DNA from: Enoplolaimus lenunculus
Taxonomy: Eukaryota > Nematoda > Enoplea > Enoplida > Thoracostomopsidae
Direction: 5' to 3'
DNA: 64,000 nt
Assembly (NCBI GenBank): GCA_030248215.1
Contig: JASANG010001415.1
Location: 1-64,000, forward strand
Numbering within the stretch: the first letter of the stretch is position 1; each line of letters starts with the position of its first letter. Below are positions 49,101 through 53,640 of the stretch, piece by piece. The position numbers were made by a program, and so were the translations under genes. Below the pieces are notes generated by a model. It did not search any database. It had not been told where the DNA came from and was given only the letters and a program-made list of their open reading frames with translations.

Positions 49101-50920
49101 ATTGCCGCACGGCACAGCATATCGAACTTGTAACCCAGATATGTTGACGTACAGCGTTGTCGGGCTCCGGACAAGTATAACGCCACCCTTAGGCACAGAA
49201 TCCCACTTTTAGGTTTAGGTTGTTTTGAAATTTTTGAAACTTTATTCATAACAAATTATAAAATTAATCAGACATTCTTTTTTATAGGATACGCCTTCAT
49301 CTATCAAACTATGTTAACTACAACCGACCGAAACTGTTTAAGAAATGTTCTGTTATCATCGACGGTGATGTTTTGTTTACAATTTTTAAGTATGTAAGCT
49401 TATAATCCAGATTGACTCTCTCCGAAATAGGCTTTTCCTGACTACACAAACTGAGTCAAAAGTCGACTCCGCCTCCTTTAATATTTTAGCCTTGAAGTTT
49501 AGTTCAAACTAACGTAATTGCAATAATTGCACATTTTCCAGTTCGATTTGCACTTTTGCAAACTGCATTAAAATACTTTTTATTTTTAGTATTTATGGCT
49601 GAGGAGTAGGCTCAGGCTTAGGTTTAAACTAAAGCATAAATCAAAACTTAGGCTTACACAAAAGCTTACGTTCAAGCTTAGGCTTAGACTAAAGCTTAAA
49701 GGCTTAGGCTGTTTGGCATTGGTAAATCTTTTTCTAAACCGACGTCTATGCTAAGCCTGAGCCAATAAGCCAAAAGCCTTAGCGTAAATCGTGGGCAGAG
49801 TGTACTAGAGCCCGTTTGAATGTGTATAAGGACCAGAAGTTGGAAAATCTGGCAAACATATTCTGAACAATCGGAGAATACCCGGGCCTAAATACCAGTC
49901 AAATATATCAGTTGTGATCCTGGGTTCAAAACTGTGTAAATAAGAATAATATTTTAACACTCATTCCTGTTAAAAATTGAAAATAATTTAAAATAATGTG
50001 AAACTGCAAAACATTGTATTTGCTGTAAATAATGGATTCCGCGCGGCAAGTGTACGGTGGTGCGGCAACACCCCTCTAGATTCCGTACTAATTGGCTTTA
50101 TAAAGGTACACTGCAAAAATGGTGCATCATATTGACTCTCCGAAATAAGCTCTACAGGATTACAGAAACTGAGTCAAATTTGACTCCGCCAGAATCAAAT
50201 TCGACTCTCTGAGTCGCACGTTTGTCTCTGGCGGAGTCGAATTAATTTGACTCAGTTTGTGTAGTCCCGTAGTGTCTATTTCAGAGAGAGTCAATTTTAC
50301 TCATCATTTATTGCAGTGTACCATCTACTATAGCTATATATATGCATAGTAACATGTAATTTTGGTACATTTATTTACCGTTCCTGTTATTGGTCAGTGA
50401 ATATAACAGGGCCGTAAACAGTACATATAAGCATATTCCTAAGCCTAAGCAAAAAAACTCAGTCGAAAACTTTAAGCTTGCTCTATTGCAGTCCCGCAGT
50501 AAAACGTTCCGCCCAAGATTGGCCCTTCCAATGTTCTGAGTTCGCCCGTTAAAGCTTGCATTGTTAATTATTTAAGCAATTTTGATTGGACGATCGCGTC
50601 ATACCAGTAGTACCGCATCAGTGTTTTTATTGGTTGTTCGACTTGTTGCAATGTGTGGCAACGCAATTTATTATGAACTGATGGGACCGTCGGTAATCGT
50701 TCGATGCTATCGAGACTATATTCAAGCGTATTTTAGCCAATCAAATGAAACTGGACATCAGACTGGAAAAGGAAGTAGTTCAGTATCTCAAAATGACATT
50801 GGTTCAAAACATATTAACGTCACAGAAGAATCGTGTGTTACTCCAAAACAGACGGACTGGAGCCGACCAGGAACTTCCAAACAGCAGACGACAAATTTGG
50901 TTGAGAAAAAACATCACTAA
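16164..50920 (+). CDS. TP53I11: TP53I11 (p53-inducible protein 11)-like membrane protein, six exons
   Basis: Exons: 16164-16225, 44860-44959, 45594-45701, 47676-47766, 49288-49389, 50577-50920 (TAA). All introns are GT-AG, the phases agree, and the joined frame gives 268 residues. Residues 27-60 (SDLHSRLKSRKVLGVGG, then VHFSKISQILG) match the conserved start of TP53I11 (human DLVSRLKTRKILGVGG, then VHRSKISQVLG), a match recalled from memory. Four hydrophobic segments lie near 74-94, 112-130, 140-158 and 167-187, as expected for this four-pass family. Human TP53I11 is about 190 residues; here a polar Ser/Thr/Gln-rich tail (about 188-268) is added. In humans the gene is p53-induced and linked to growth control; its biochemical role is not settled. 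The start ATG has an in-frame TAA four codons upstream. Exon 1 is the least certain part: it rests on its donor (GTAAGT) and phase, across a 28.6-kb intron. Exons 2-6 are strongly supported. Confidence 0.85.
16424..16725. mobile_element. two adjoining GC-rich GCGCTATACTT-type elements
   Basis: 16424-16562 runs from AAGGGTGGCGAGATACTCG to ACAAGTATAGCGCAACC; 16563-16725 runs from GTGGCGATATATATACTTT to GACAAGTATATATAGCGC. Both are full of CGGCGCCGTCCGT-like steps. They sit 200 bp inside TP53I11-like intron 1. Confidence 0.6.
16726..17690. other. intron 1 sequence with scraps
   Basis: A short AT run lies at about 16770-16795 and a worn GTAGCCA-type element at about 17142-17268 (CCCGTAGCCAGTTTAACGG, AAAATTTTCTGGGGAGG). 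Nothing else is recognised. Confidence 0.45.
17699..18459. mobile_element. GC-rich GTGGCGCTATACTT-type element inflated by a 20-bp tandem repeat
   Basis: GGTGGCAGTATATTTTTGATG at the left and GACAAGTATAGCGCCACTC at the right form the inverted ends. Between them about 30 copies of ACCGTACGTCACCGTCCTGC fill 17735-18345, with a run of 19 C at 17846-17864. The open frames across it are Pro/Thr/Arg/His repeats and not genes. Confidence 0.85.
18460..18900. other. no recognisable feature
   Basis: Intron 1 sequence without shared repeats or coding signal that I can see. Confidence 0.4.
18907..19030 (+). repeat. (TTTA)n microsatellite
   Basis: An almost pure TTTA run with occasional CATT and ATT interruptions, about 124 bp. 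Confidence 0.95.
19549..19781. mobile_element. palindromic AACTCAGA MITE (CACTGCAAATTT ends)
   Basis: Left TA-CACTGCAAATTTAAGTG and right CATTGAAATTTACTGTG-TA are inverted, with ACTCAGAATGAGTTGAATCC inside. Confidence 0.8.
19872..20219 (+). mobile_element. TACTGTAGTGACCCG MITE, left end missing
   Basis: It begins inside the family at TTTATTTGGCCTCTCCAG and ends ATATTTGGGTCACTACAATA. It sits directly between an AACTCAGA MITE and a half copy of the same family at 20220-20299. Confidence 0.8.
20220..20299. mobile_element. half copy of AACTCAGA MITE
   Basis: AACTCAAAAATAAACAG, TTGATTAATCAACTCAC and TGGAATTTACTGTTTA match the right half of the copy at 19549. Confidence 0.65.
20353..20600 (+). 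mobile_element. CACTCAAAATAATATTTCTGA MITE
   Basis: Ends CACTCAAAATAATGTTTCTG and GCTTTTTTGTGTG. Internal TTATAACA, GAAATAAAGTCTGAAAAT and AACGTTTTCCAGTTA are shared with copies at 20902, 22519, 26171 and 31157. Confidence 0.88.
20902..21146 (+). mobile_element. CACTCAAAATAATATTTCTGA MITE
   Basis: A second copy 300 bp downstream of the first in the same orientation. TA borders both ends. Confidence 0.9.
21150..22500. other. intron 1 sequence without recognised features
   Basis: A worn CCTAAGCC scrap lies at 21525-21550. 21685-21999 is open on the + strand with a GC-richer stretch but shows no family motif and no splice context that fits the surrounding gene. Confidence 0.35.
22519..22764 (-). 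mobile_element. CACTCAAAATAATATTTCTGA MITE
   Basis: Reverse copy: starts CACACAAAAAATTATTTCTG and ends CAGAAATACTATTTTGAGTG, flanked by TA on both sides. Confidence 0.9.
22888..23002. mobile_element. half copy of GAGTCAAATTGACT palindromic MITE
   Basis: AGTGCGACTTTTAGTGAGTCG, CTCTGGCGGAGTAG and CAATTTGACTCATCC then TTTTTTGCAGTA: the right half of the family. Confidence 0.7.
23363..23554 (+). mobile_element. type-1 TTAGGC MITE
   Basis: Ends GGCCCATGTATAGAACAGGG and CTGTTCTATAAATTGGCC. Flanks CAAATGTG / CAAATCTG match at 7 of 8. Confidence 0.93.
23600..23765 (+). mobile_element. type-1/type-2 TTAGGC MITE, worn
   Basis: TTTTTTGTTTAGGCTTATGC, CAAAAGTTGACGCTTAGGC and a right end GGTCTATACATTGGCC. 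The left end is lost. Confidence 0.7.
23976..24282 (+). mobile_element. type-1 TTAGGC MITE with three array blocks
   Basis: GTGAAGATCGAGAGCGGAACG at the left after a worn tip, TTTTTATATTGGCC at the right. TTAGGC blocks are split by GGAATATGCTCATTCTTACG. Confidence 0.9.
24607..24976. mobile_element. GGTGCAACCGG-type MITE (hAT-like)
   Basis: Left GGGCTGCAACCGGAGG and right CCTTCGGTTGTACCC are inverted. Subterminal CCGGAGCC motifs occur on both sides; the middle is AT-rich and colinear with 5543-5881 in reverse. Confidence 0.75.
24999..25145. mobile_element. GC-rich TAGGGTTGCGCTATRCTT MITE
   Basis: Left TAGGGTTGCGCTATGCTTT, right GGCGAATATAGCGCAACTC. The centre is CGGACGCCGGCACACGGCGG. Confidence 0.75.
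25170..25975. repeat. diffuse TTAGGC-like array interrupted by a piggyBac-like MITE
   Basis: 25170-25490 and 25761-25975 repeat AAACCTTTGCCTACGCC, ATGCTAAACCTTAGGC and GGTTCGGAAAAAGATTATTT at about 80-100 bp spacing. No GGCCCATGT ends are found, so this is a different arrangement of the same hexamer. Confidence 0.7.
25491..25760 (-). mobile_element. piggyBac-like MITE with tRNA-like core
   Basis: TTAA then CCCTTTCTCACATTAATA at the left, AGATAAAGGG then TTAA at the right. The core in reverse has an A box (TAGCTGAGTGG) and the start of a B-box region. It is inserted into the TTAGGC-like array. Confidence 0.85.
26171..26416 (-). mobile_element. CACTCAAAATAATATTTCTGA MITE
   Basis: Reverse copy from CACACGAAAAAGTATTTCTG to CAGAAATATTAATTTGAGTG. 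Confidence 0.9.
26505..27020. mobile_element. GTAGCCA-type MITE split by a foldback insertion
   Basis: The left part has GGGTGGGGGTTTAGCCCC and GCACCCCCTAGAAATTTTT; the right part has GAGTCAATGAAACGCC, CTCTCCTAAAAACTATTAGCC and GTGAGCCGGCTACCGG. The two parts flank the foldback at 26609-26943. Confidence 0.65.
26609..26943. mobile_element. foldback element with long inverted repeats
   Basis: GCCGTTCACAATATAAAATT at the left is mirrored by AATTTTATACCGTGAACGGC at the right. The inner arms TAGCCTAGGGGTTGACGAGT and ACTCGTTAACCCCGGGCTA also pair. GTTGAGGTA steps fill the loop. Confidence 0.85.
27292..27653. mobile_element. ACGGATATCCGG-type MITE (hAT-like)
   Basis: CAGGGTGTAAAAACGGATAG at the left; GGAAACGGATATCCGG at the right. 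AACGGAAACGG motifs lie near both ends and the middle is AT-rich. Related scraps lie at 15640-15720, 47850-47955 and 48485-48535. Confidence 0.6.
27661..27910 (+). mobile_element. piggyBac-like MITE with tRNA-like core
   Basis: CCCTTTCTCACATAGAGTAT at the left, TTCATGTGAGAAAGGG at the right. A box TATAGCTGAGTGA and B box GCATTCGAACGCC are on the + strand; CTGGC/GCCAG can pair around ATTCGAAC like a T-arm. Confidence 0.85.
28121..28294 (-). mobile_element. type-1 TTAGGC MITE
   Basis: GCCGTAACAGAAGCATAAGC then CCTAAG arrays, and a right end GATGTGTAAATGGGCC. Confidence 0.82.
28295..30105. other. intron 1 sequence with scraps
   Basis: 28340-28400 has a worn TTAGGC scrap and 28690-28730 a TATATACA microsatellite. 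29318-29434 is the right half of a piggyBac-like MITE with A box TATAGCTGAGTGG and B box GATTCGAATCG. 29540-29672 is the left half of the CTGGATTTCTGAAACCC / ACTTAAGT element also seen whole at 57131. Confidence 0.5.
30111..30307 (+). mobile_element. type-2 TTAGGC MITE
   Basis: Left GGCCACTGTTTACTTTAAGG and GGTTTCTGGTGGGTC; right CCCGTAAAAGTAACATTGGCC; TTAGGC x4 with GAACTCTTTTTGCAACGC. Confidence 0.92.
30319..30729 (-). mobile_element. type-1 TTAGGC MITE (ATAGAAC subtype) split by another type-1 copy
   Basis: Left part 30319-30388 begins GGCCCAATGTATAGAACG; right part from 30589 resumes with CCTAAGCTC and ends TGATCTTTACATGGGCC at 30729. Between them lies a complete type-1 copy. Confidence 0.92.
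30389..30588 (+). mobile_element. type-1 TTAGGC MITE nested in another copy, 8-bp target duplication
   Basis: GCCAAACC at 30381-30388 and 30589-30596 flank it exactly. Ends GGCCCATGTAAAGATC and CAGATTGACATTGGCC. Confidence 0.95.
30805..31440. mobile_element. GC-rich GCGCTATACTT-type element carrying a nested MITE
   Basis: Left GCGCTATACTTTTGATGACG, right GACAAGTATAGCTCAACCC, with GGCGCCGTTTGTCACGG inside. It is interrupted by the CACTCAAAA element at 31157-31394 and by unassigned GC-rich DNA at 30846-30935. Confidence 0.65.
31157..31394 (+). mobile_element. CACTCAAAATAATATTTCTGA MITE nested in a GC-rich element
   Basis: CACTCAAAAGTATATTTATG to CAGAAATACTTTTTTGTGTG, bordered by TA on both sides; the GC-rich host sequence resumes after it. 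Confidence 0.9.
31707..31895 (+). mobile_element. tRNA-derived SINE
   Basis: The head GGGCTGCGTGGCGCAGTG has an A box (TGGCGCAGTG) and, about 45 bp on, a B box (GTTCGATCC). Then follow CGCTCCGGAGGACC and a non-tRNA tail (GTCTGATGTCCCGGTTCC). Anticodon and acceptor arms do not fold cleanly, so a SINE is preferred to a tRNA gene. The 3' end is approximate. Confidence 0.65.
32043..32296. mobile_element. ATTCACACGTGC-ended MITE
   Basis: Left ATTCACACGTGCCAGTTTTC and right AAAACTTGCACGTGTGAAT are inverted repeats. Repeated TTGCAGCTGCAA and GCAACTTGCA lie inside. Confidence 0.8.
32322..32440 (-). mobile_element. TTAGGC MITE fragment
   Basis: TTAGGAGCGTAACAGTTG, ATGCATATTCCTAAGCC and AAACAAAAAATTGGTCTTGAG; then cut by the next element. 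Confidence 0.65.
32450..32608. mobile_element. GTAGCCA-type MITE, worn copy
   Basis: ACTCGTAGCCAAAGGGGGG at the left, then TAAAGTCACCGAAATCTCG and AAAAATTTTAGCCTCC at the right. Confidence 0.6.
32859..33174 (+). mobile_element. type-1 TTAGGC MITE with 8-bp target duplication
   Basis: ATTCGGTC at 32851-32858 and 33175-33182. Ends GGCCAATGTATAGAACAG and GTTCTATACATGGGCC. Four array blocks are separated by GGAATAGGCTCATCCATACG, a spacer variant typical of this subtype. Confidence 0.96.
33447..33696. mobile_element. palindromic AACTCAGA MITE (CACTGCAAAT ends)
   Basis: TA-CACTGCAAATTGCAATGAG at the left, CTGAAATTTACAGTG-TA at the right, with ACTCAC/GTGAGT steps throughout. Confidence 0.82.
34020..34260 (-). 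mobile_element. piggyBac-like MITE with tRNA-like core, one end worn
   Basis: TTAA-CCCTTTCTAACATGAATA; in reverse the core has A box TAGCTGAGTGG and B box GTTCGAATCC. The distal end is not recognised. Confidence 0.78.
34364..34437. repeat. 74-bp inverted repeat (hairpin)
   Basis: ATATGTCGTAGCCCAA at the left and TTGGGCTACGACATAT at the right, with inner arms TAGCCCAATTC / GAATTGGGCTA. A type-1 MITE is inserted at its right edge. Confidence 0.85.
34440..34617 (+). mobile_element. type-1 TTAGGC MITE with 8-bp target duplication
   Basis: ACATATAC at 34432-34439 and 34618-34625. Ends GGCTCATGTATAGAACA and CTGTTCTATACATGGGCC. Confidence 0.95.
35146..35368. mobile_element. palindromic CACTGCAAAAAATGG MITE
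   Basis: CACTGCAAAAAATGGTGAG at the left; CTCACCCGTTTTTTGCCGTG at the right; both arms contain GACTACACAAACTGAGT and its complement. Confidence 0.9.
35600..35752. repeat. unnamed repeat scrap
   Basis: GGCTGGTGCCCCCCAAATC to TATGAGGACGACCCTG looks like a worn MITE. The 91-codon open frame across it is not gene-like. Confidence 0.35.
35990..36336 (+). mobile_element. type-1 TTAGGC MITE with 8-bp target duplication
   Basis: TCGAACGC at 35982-35989 and 36337-36344. Four TTAGGC blocks are punctuated by GGAATATTCTCATTCTTACG, every one preceded by TTAAGC, so the whole block (about 56 bp) has been duplicated. Confidence 0.95.
36549..36713. mobile_element. GTAGCCA-type MITE, best copy
   Basis: GGCCGTAGCCAGCTCTTTGAG at the left and CCCTTGGCTACGGACC at the right are inverted; GTTGACTTACAAGCATGG lies in the middle. 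Confidence 0.8.
37165..37299 (+). mobile_element. type-1 TTAGGC MITE, left end missing
   Basis: TTTTTAGACTATTTTTTC, a TTAGGC array, CATAAACTCATTTTTACG, and right end CTGTTCTATACATTGGTC. Confidence 0.8.
37848..38113 (+). mobile_element. piggyBac-like MITE with tRNA-like core
   Basis: CCCTCTCGCTCACAGAGTAT at the left, CATGTGAGAAAGGG-TTAA at the right. A box TATAGCTCAGTGG (identical to a tRNA A box), B box GGTTCGAAACTC. Confidence 0.85.
38256..38385. repeat. worn TTAGGC MITE
   Basis: GCGTAACATTGATAGGTTAAGCC, TTAGGTTAAGCTTAAGTC and GGGACGTCCCCCATATGTAAC suggest a decayed type-2 copy. Confidence 0.5.
38446..38598 (-). mobile_element. type-1 TTAGGC MITE
   Basis: GGCCAATGAAACAACAGCGG at the left, CTGATCTTTACATGGGCC at the right; a single CCTAAG array. 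It abuts the exon-like frame at 38591-38857. Confidence 0.88.
38591..38857 (-). CDS. unrecognised exon-like open frame, antisense within TP53I11-like intron 1
   Basis: An open frame of about 80 codons with coding-like composition (AGG, CTG, GTC, GGG codons) stands out from its AT-rich surroundings. It reads RNIREIYAPYRLLYAILG, later RGVVLAFMTVLYAVGSY and PIRLLNGEKDYQ, so it has one hydrophobic stretch. Its 3' end runs into the end of a type-1 MITE (38446-38598), and the stop TAA is supplied by that MITE, so the true end is lost or lies at an unrecognised donor. It could be one exon of a multi-pass membrane protein or a decayed copy; no family is recognised with confidence. Confidence 0.3.
39128..39862. 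mobile_element. AGTGACGGATCCAGA-ended element swollen by a 52-bp minisatellite
   Basis: Left CAGTGACGGATCCAGAAATT and right CTCTGGATTCGCTAGTGCC are roughly inverted. Between 39215 and 39795 about 11 units of CTGAGGGTGAAAATTGTAAG + ACAGGAGACCTTACCATTTT repeat. Confidence 0.75.
40373..40569 (+). mobile_element. type-2 TTAGGC MITE with 8-bp target duplication
   Basis: TGAAAAAG at 40365-40372 and 40570-40577. Ends GGTCCATGTTACTTTAAGGG and TTAAAAGTAACATTGGCC. Confidence 0.96.
40714..40909 (-). mobile_element. type-1 TTAGGC MITE with 8-bp target duplication
   Basis: GCCGTCTT at 40706-40713 and 40910-40917. Ends GCCCCGTGTATAGAACAGG and CGTTCTGTACATAGGCC, with two dense CCTAAG blocks. Confidence 0.95.
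41008..41439 (+). mobile_element. TACTGTAGTGACCCG MITE, full length
   Basis: TACTGTAGTGACCCGAATAA to GGGTCAATACAGTA, colinear with 4035-4479 throughout. Confidence 0.92.
41670..41869. mobile_element. palindromic CACTGCAAAAAA MITE
   Basis: TA-CACTGCAAAAAAAGCGAATC to TTATTTTTTGCAGTG-TA, with both arms holding GACTACACAAAC / GTTTGCGTAGTC. Confidence 0.9.
41965..42440 (+). repeat. three tandem tRNA-like half-elements of the piggyBac-like MITE
   Basis: About 150-bp units each contain CAAGCTCCTATAACTGA (A box), a GGGGGTTCGAA or GGGGGTTAGAA B box, and end AATATTCATGTGAGAAAGTG + TTAAC. The left terminal half of the MITE is missing from each. Confidence 0.8.
42637..42801 (+). mobile_element. piggyBac-like MITE lacking the tRNA-like core
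   Basis: TTAA-CCCCTTCTCACATTG at the left, ATTCGTGTGATAAAAGG-TTAA at the right. The flanking parts match 48058-48327 but the A/B-box segment is absent. Confidence 0.8.
42810..43205. mobile_element. GC-rich element inflated by a 29-bp tandem repeat
   Basis: About eight units of GAAATGCCTTACGTCACCGT + CCGGCGTTT lie at 42836-43060. The right end CGACAAGTGTGCCGCCACAC matches the family; the left end is worn. Confidence 0.75.
43232..43820. mobile_element. CACACAAAATAAATTGTCTT MITE, about 590 bp
   Basis: CACACAAAACAAATTGTCTTG at the left and CAATTTATTTTGTGTTATG at the right are inverted; colinear with 14257-14866. Confidence 0.82.
43826..44318. other. no recognisable feature
   Basis: A 75-codon + strand open frame (43862-44089, residues SDNCATNANCVKY) is Cys-containing but has no family signal and no splice phase fit. 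Confidence 0.3.
44320..44523 (+). mobile_element. TACTGTAGTGACCCG MITE, right half
   Basis: Begins near CAACTTTATTTCGTGATGG and ends CATATTCGGGTCACTACAGTA; 330 bp upstream of TP53I11-like exon 2. Confidence 0.82.
45079..45593 (+). repeat. 31-bp minisatellite made of copies of the exon-3 splice acceptor
   Basis: The unit is ATTAGCCAGATT followed by GGTGTAATTTCTGTTTCAG: the first 12 coding bases of exon 3 plus the intron's own pyrimidine tract and AG. The acceptor positions run from 45097 to 45593 at exactly 31-bp steps (16 intervals, 496 bp, no net indel). Seventeen sites are present; the last is the true acceptor and one (45159) has AA in place of AG. The copies and the true exon start (ATAAGCCAGATC) both encode ISQI, differing only at silent positions. 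Confidence 0.92.
46629..46785. mobile_element. GTAGCCA-type MITE, worn copy
   Basis: CATAGCCAGCTCACCTAGC, GGGGGAGGGCTAGAAAATTTC and GACTGACAAGCGACG; the right end near GGGCCGCGGACC is weak. It lies in TP53I11-like intron 3. Confidence 0.55.
46930..47519 (+). mobile_element. type-1 TTAGGC MITE, longest array in the window (590 bp)
   Basis: AGGTAAAC at 46922-46929 and AGGTAACC at 47520-47527 (7 of 8). Ends GGCCCATGTAAACATTAGG and TTATTTACATTGGCC. Eight array blocks are separated by GGAATATGCTCATTCTTACG, mostly 43-58 bp apart. It lies in intron 3 of the TP53I11-like gene. Confidence 0.96.
48058..48327 (+). mobile_element. piggyBac-like MITE with tRNA-like core, complete
   Basis: TTAA-CCCCTTCTCACATTGAG to ATTCATGTGAGAAAGGG-TTAA. 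A box TATAGCTGAGTGA, B box AGTTCAAATCC. It lies in intron 4 of the TP53I11-like gene. Confidence 0.9.
49030..49190. mobile_element. GC-rich GGCGTTATACTT MITE
   Basis: TAGGATGGCGTTATACTTTTG at the left and GACAAGTATAACGCCACCC at the right are inverted; GTCCGGTGCCGTCGG lies inside. It ends about 100 bp before TP53I11-like exon 5. Confidence 0.8.
49408..49482. mobile_element. fragment of GAGTCAAATTGACT palindromic MITE
   Basis: AGATTGACTCTCTCCGAAATA, GACTACACAAACTGAGTC and GTCGACTCCGCC; about one third of the element. Confidence 0.75.
49590..49800. repeat. diffuse TTAGGC-like array
   Basis: GGCTCAGGCTTAGG, CTTAGGCTTAGACTAAAGC and AAGCCTGAGCC without MITE ends, as in 25170-25975. Confidence 0.55.
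50109..50318. mobile_element. palindromic CACTGCAAAAATGG MITE
   Basis: TA-CACTGCAAAAATGGTGC to CATTTATTGCAGTG-TA. Arms ACTGAGTCAAATTTGACTC / GAGTCGAATTAATTTGACT. It lies in intron 5. Confidence 0.9.
50405..50524 (-). mobile_element. type-1 TTAGGC MITE, short
   Basis: CAGGGCCGTAAACAGTAC, ATATTCCTAAGCCTAAGC, TTGCAGTCCCGCAG and GCCCAAGATTGGCC. It ends 52 bp before TP53I11-like exon 6. Confidence 0.82.
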
Positions 50921-51387
50921 AACACAGGGTCGATGTATTGCAGTTAAAAAAATCAAACTGTTTTGCCGTTGGGATTCAACAGAAATATTGTGCCCAAGTG
51001 TGTATAGTATTCGGCATCCGTTGTGGATCCAACATTTTCCGGCGGATGCGGATACTTTTTGTGATTGCGAAAAGTTTTAAAGTGGCGATTTTAGCAAATT
51101 TTACGATATTTTAAAATTGAGGGACTTTACGGCGAAAGCAAAAATTTTAGTTGTTTGGGTTGTAAGCTCGGTGTATTTTTCATCAGGTTTGTTAGCAAAC
51201 ACATGCTAAGATTTGGATGAGCCGTGTCTGTATCACTCAATTTTTTAGCACGGTAAGGCCGGTGGGGCAGTTTACCGTCATCCACCCTGGATCCGCTGAT
51301 AACTGTCATCAGTTGATGATACACCTGGTAGTGAACTTTAATTCAAATGAATCATGCCACACTGGAGCCAAAGCACTAGTTTTGATT
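50921..51387. other. 3' flank of the TP53I11-like gene
   Basis: No nearby AATAAA follows the stop; the first clear one is at about 51802. 51225-51310 carries a scrap with GGTGGGGCAG and CCCTGGATCCGCTGATAAC. Confidence 0.35.
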
Positions 51388-51506
51388 GGACCCACGTAAA
51401 GATCAGGAGCGAAACGTTTTTCTGTGGAACTTTAATGGACTAAGCTTAAGCTTTAGACTGTTTTGCTTTGCTTTAGGCATACTACTGTTACACAGCTTTT
51501 GTTCTA
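51388..51506 (+). mobile_element. type-1 TTAGGC MITE, array nearly lost
   Basis: GGACCCACGTAAAGATCAGG and TTCTGTGGAACTTTAATGG, then a single CTTTAGGC before ACTACTGTTACAC. Confidence 0.8.
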
Positions 51507-51875
51507 AGGTATTAGTAAAACTTGCCATCCCATAACAGTTCCGATACTTTTAAATAAACCAGATGACCGCATACTACAGCCCAATTTTAGTTTATAGGCA
51601 AACAAACCTAATTATATGTTGCCAAAAATACCCTAAAATTTTATTACATAACGCTTTTAATTTCATGAATTCATACAGGCTTGAACAGCAAGGTAAAGTT
51701 TAAGGTAGGTGCAGTTCGCTATTTTTGCCAAAAATTTACAACATAGGCCGTTGCTGTTGTTTATACGCAGGTTCGTGTTTGCTTTTGTTATTTTGCATGG
51801 CAATAAAATGATTTTAAATCGTATAATTTATGATGCATTAGAACCGAATTATTGATTAAAAGAAACATGGCCTGT

Positions 51876-52033
51876 GGCCCATGTAAAGATCAGAGGTGGA
51901 ACGTTTTTCTGTCGGTCTGGAATAGAGAAAGCTTAAGCCTTACACTAACTTTTTTTGCTTGGCTCAGGCTTAGGCTTATGTTGCATAGGAATAAACTCAT
52001 TCTTACGCTTAGGCTTAAGCTTAGGCTTAAAGA
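51876..52033 (+). mobile_element. type-1 TTAGGC MITE, right end missing
   Basis: GGCCCATGTAAAGATCAGAGG, AAGCTTAAGCCTTACACTA, then arrays ending at GGCTTAAAGATTGATC. Confidence 0.85.
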
Positions 52034-52181
52034 TTGATCAATAAACTAAGTATTGTCCAATCCTATGAACTCGTTGAATTTTACATTTTTTAAAGTTTTC
52101 AAAATGTAATTTGTCAACAATTGATTGAAACCAAAAATTAGTCCAAATCGTGTTTTAACCTAAGTTTATAATGCAAGTTTA

Positions 52182-52393
52182 GGCCCATGTTTAAGGGGCG
52201 TCCAGGTTTCTGGTGGGTCCATAAAAGAGTACGTTTAGATTCAAGATTACATTTTTTGTTTAGATTCAAGATTACATTTTTTCTTTAGGTTTAGGCTTAG
52301 GCTTAGGACCACATTTTTTGCAACGCTTAGGCTTACGCTTAGGCTTAGGAATAGGCTTAATCTACTGTTACGAACCTTAAAGTAACATTGGCC
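52182..52393 (+). mobile_element. type-2 TTAGGC MITE with 8-bp target duplication
   Basis: CAAGTTTA at 52174-52181 and 52394-52401. GGCCCATGTTTAAGGGGCG to CCTTAAAGTAACATTGGCC. The segment TTTAGATTCAAGATTACATT is duplicated at 52228 and 52259. Confidence 0.96.
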
Positions 52394-52545
52394 CAAGTTT
52401 ATATACTGTAGACCGATCCTTTGAACCATGGCATTCAAAGTAGTTTTGTCACAATTGGCGTTTTGTATTTGTGACACTGCTTTTTGGGAAGAAACTTTAT
52501 ATTTCAAACCAGTCACAGGCCTTTGAAATGGTCTCAAGTGAAAAA

Positions 52546-52695
52546 CGTGGCACTATATTTCTGATGATGTTTGGTACCGTCACCGTACGTCATTATGCGG
52601 TGTCATACGTTAATTACTCAAGTACGATACCGTATAGTGAATAACGGCGACGGACGGCGCGACGGCGTCGCTCGACAAGTATACCGCTACCCCAA
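52546..52695. mobile_element. GC-rich TGGCACTATATTT MITE
   Basis: GTGGCACTATATTTCTGATG at the left, CGACAAGTATACCGCTACC at the right; GGTACCGTCACCGTACGTC inside. Confidence 0.7.
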
Positions 52696-52898
52696 CACCA
52701 ACCACTGATTCTCCTGTTGAGTTCCGTACTGCCATAAAAGTATCATTTTACCAGTGAACATCAGAAACGATCAATTATCAAAATACAGACAGTTTTACAG
52801 ATCCGCGTTATTCTGTGATTGGAGACCATGAAACGAACTGTTCGTGGAGATAACTAACATTGCACGGGCTTCTAGAATCCCTGTTTTGCAAACGCCAC

Positions 52899-53035
52899 GG
52901 CCAATGTACAGAAAAGGGCCGTGTAACAATAGTACACACATATTCCTAACCCTAACCCTAAAGCCATAGCAAAATCTAAGGCATTTGTAGACATGCAGAT
53001 AAACGTACCGCCCCTGATTTTTACATATATAGGCC
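52899..53035 (-). mobile_element. type-1 TTAGGC MITE
   Basis: GGCCAATGTACAGAAAAGGG to CCTGATTTTTACATATATAGGCC, with a short CCTAACCCTAACCC array (telomere-like variant). Confidence 0.85.
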
Positions 53036-53283
53036 AAGGCCCAATTTACGATGCGTAGTCTCCAATAGAAATAGAAAATTTTAATAATCCTGTTCTACGT
53101 TTAGGTGATGAAATATGTCACTGAAACACAAGCAGAAATTAAGTTAAACTGTTGCAAAACGGTTGTCATTCATTTGTTTTTTAATTTTTGAATTAAATTT
53201 TGAATCTTTTAATTTCAAGCTTTGTCTAAAAATTGAAGCTAAAATTAAAAATTAAGCTTCGCGGAAAAACAACAGTTTGATTG

Positions 53284-53534
53284 AGCGATAATGTAATGTT
53301 ATTTTTAGAAATATACTTTGAAAACTTTAAGTACGCTTTAAAGTTTTGAACTATAACTTCTTTTAGTCACGGAGTCATTTATGCGCTGCAATTAGAGATA
53401 ATTGACATTTATGGACTCTAATTAGAGTTTAGCGACTTTATCTGCTTACTAACTCTTGGGATACGGACTCCTATTGATTAGCACTCAAAATGGGTACCCC
53501 CTCTTATTACCCCCATTATTCGGGTCACTACAGT
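53284..53534 (+). mobile_element. TACTGTAGTGACCCG MITE, left part missing
   Basis: Begins at TGAGCGATAATGTAATG and ends TTATTCGGGTCACTACAGTA. Confidence 0.85.
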
Positions 53535-53640
53535 ATTGTTGTTCTTGTAAAACCATAGTAATTTGCTCTCCAGCTGAGCCTGGTTTCTTTAACTGTTGCC
53601 GTTTGTGCTTAACGTTGATGGTCAAACCATATCACTTAAA

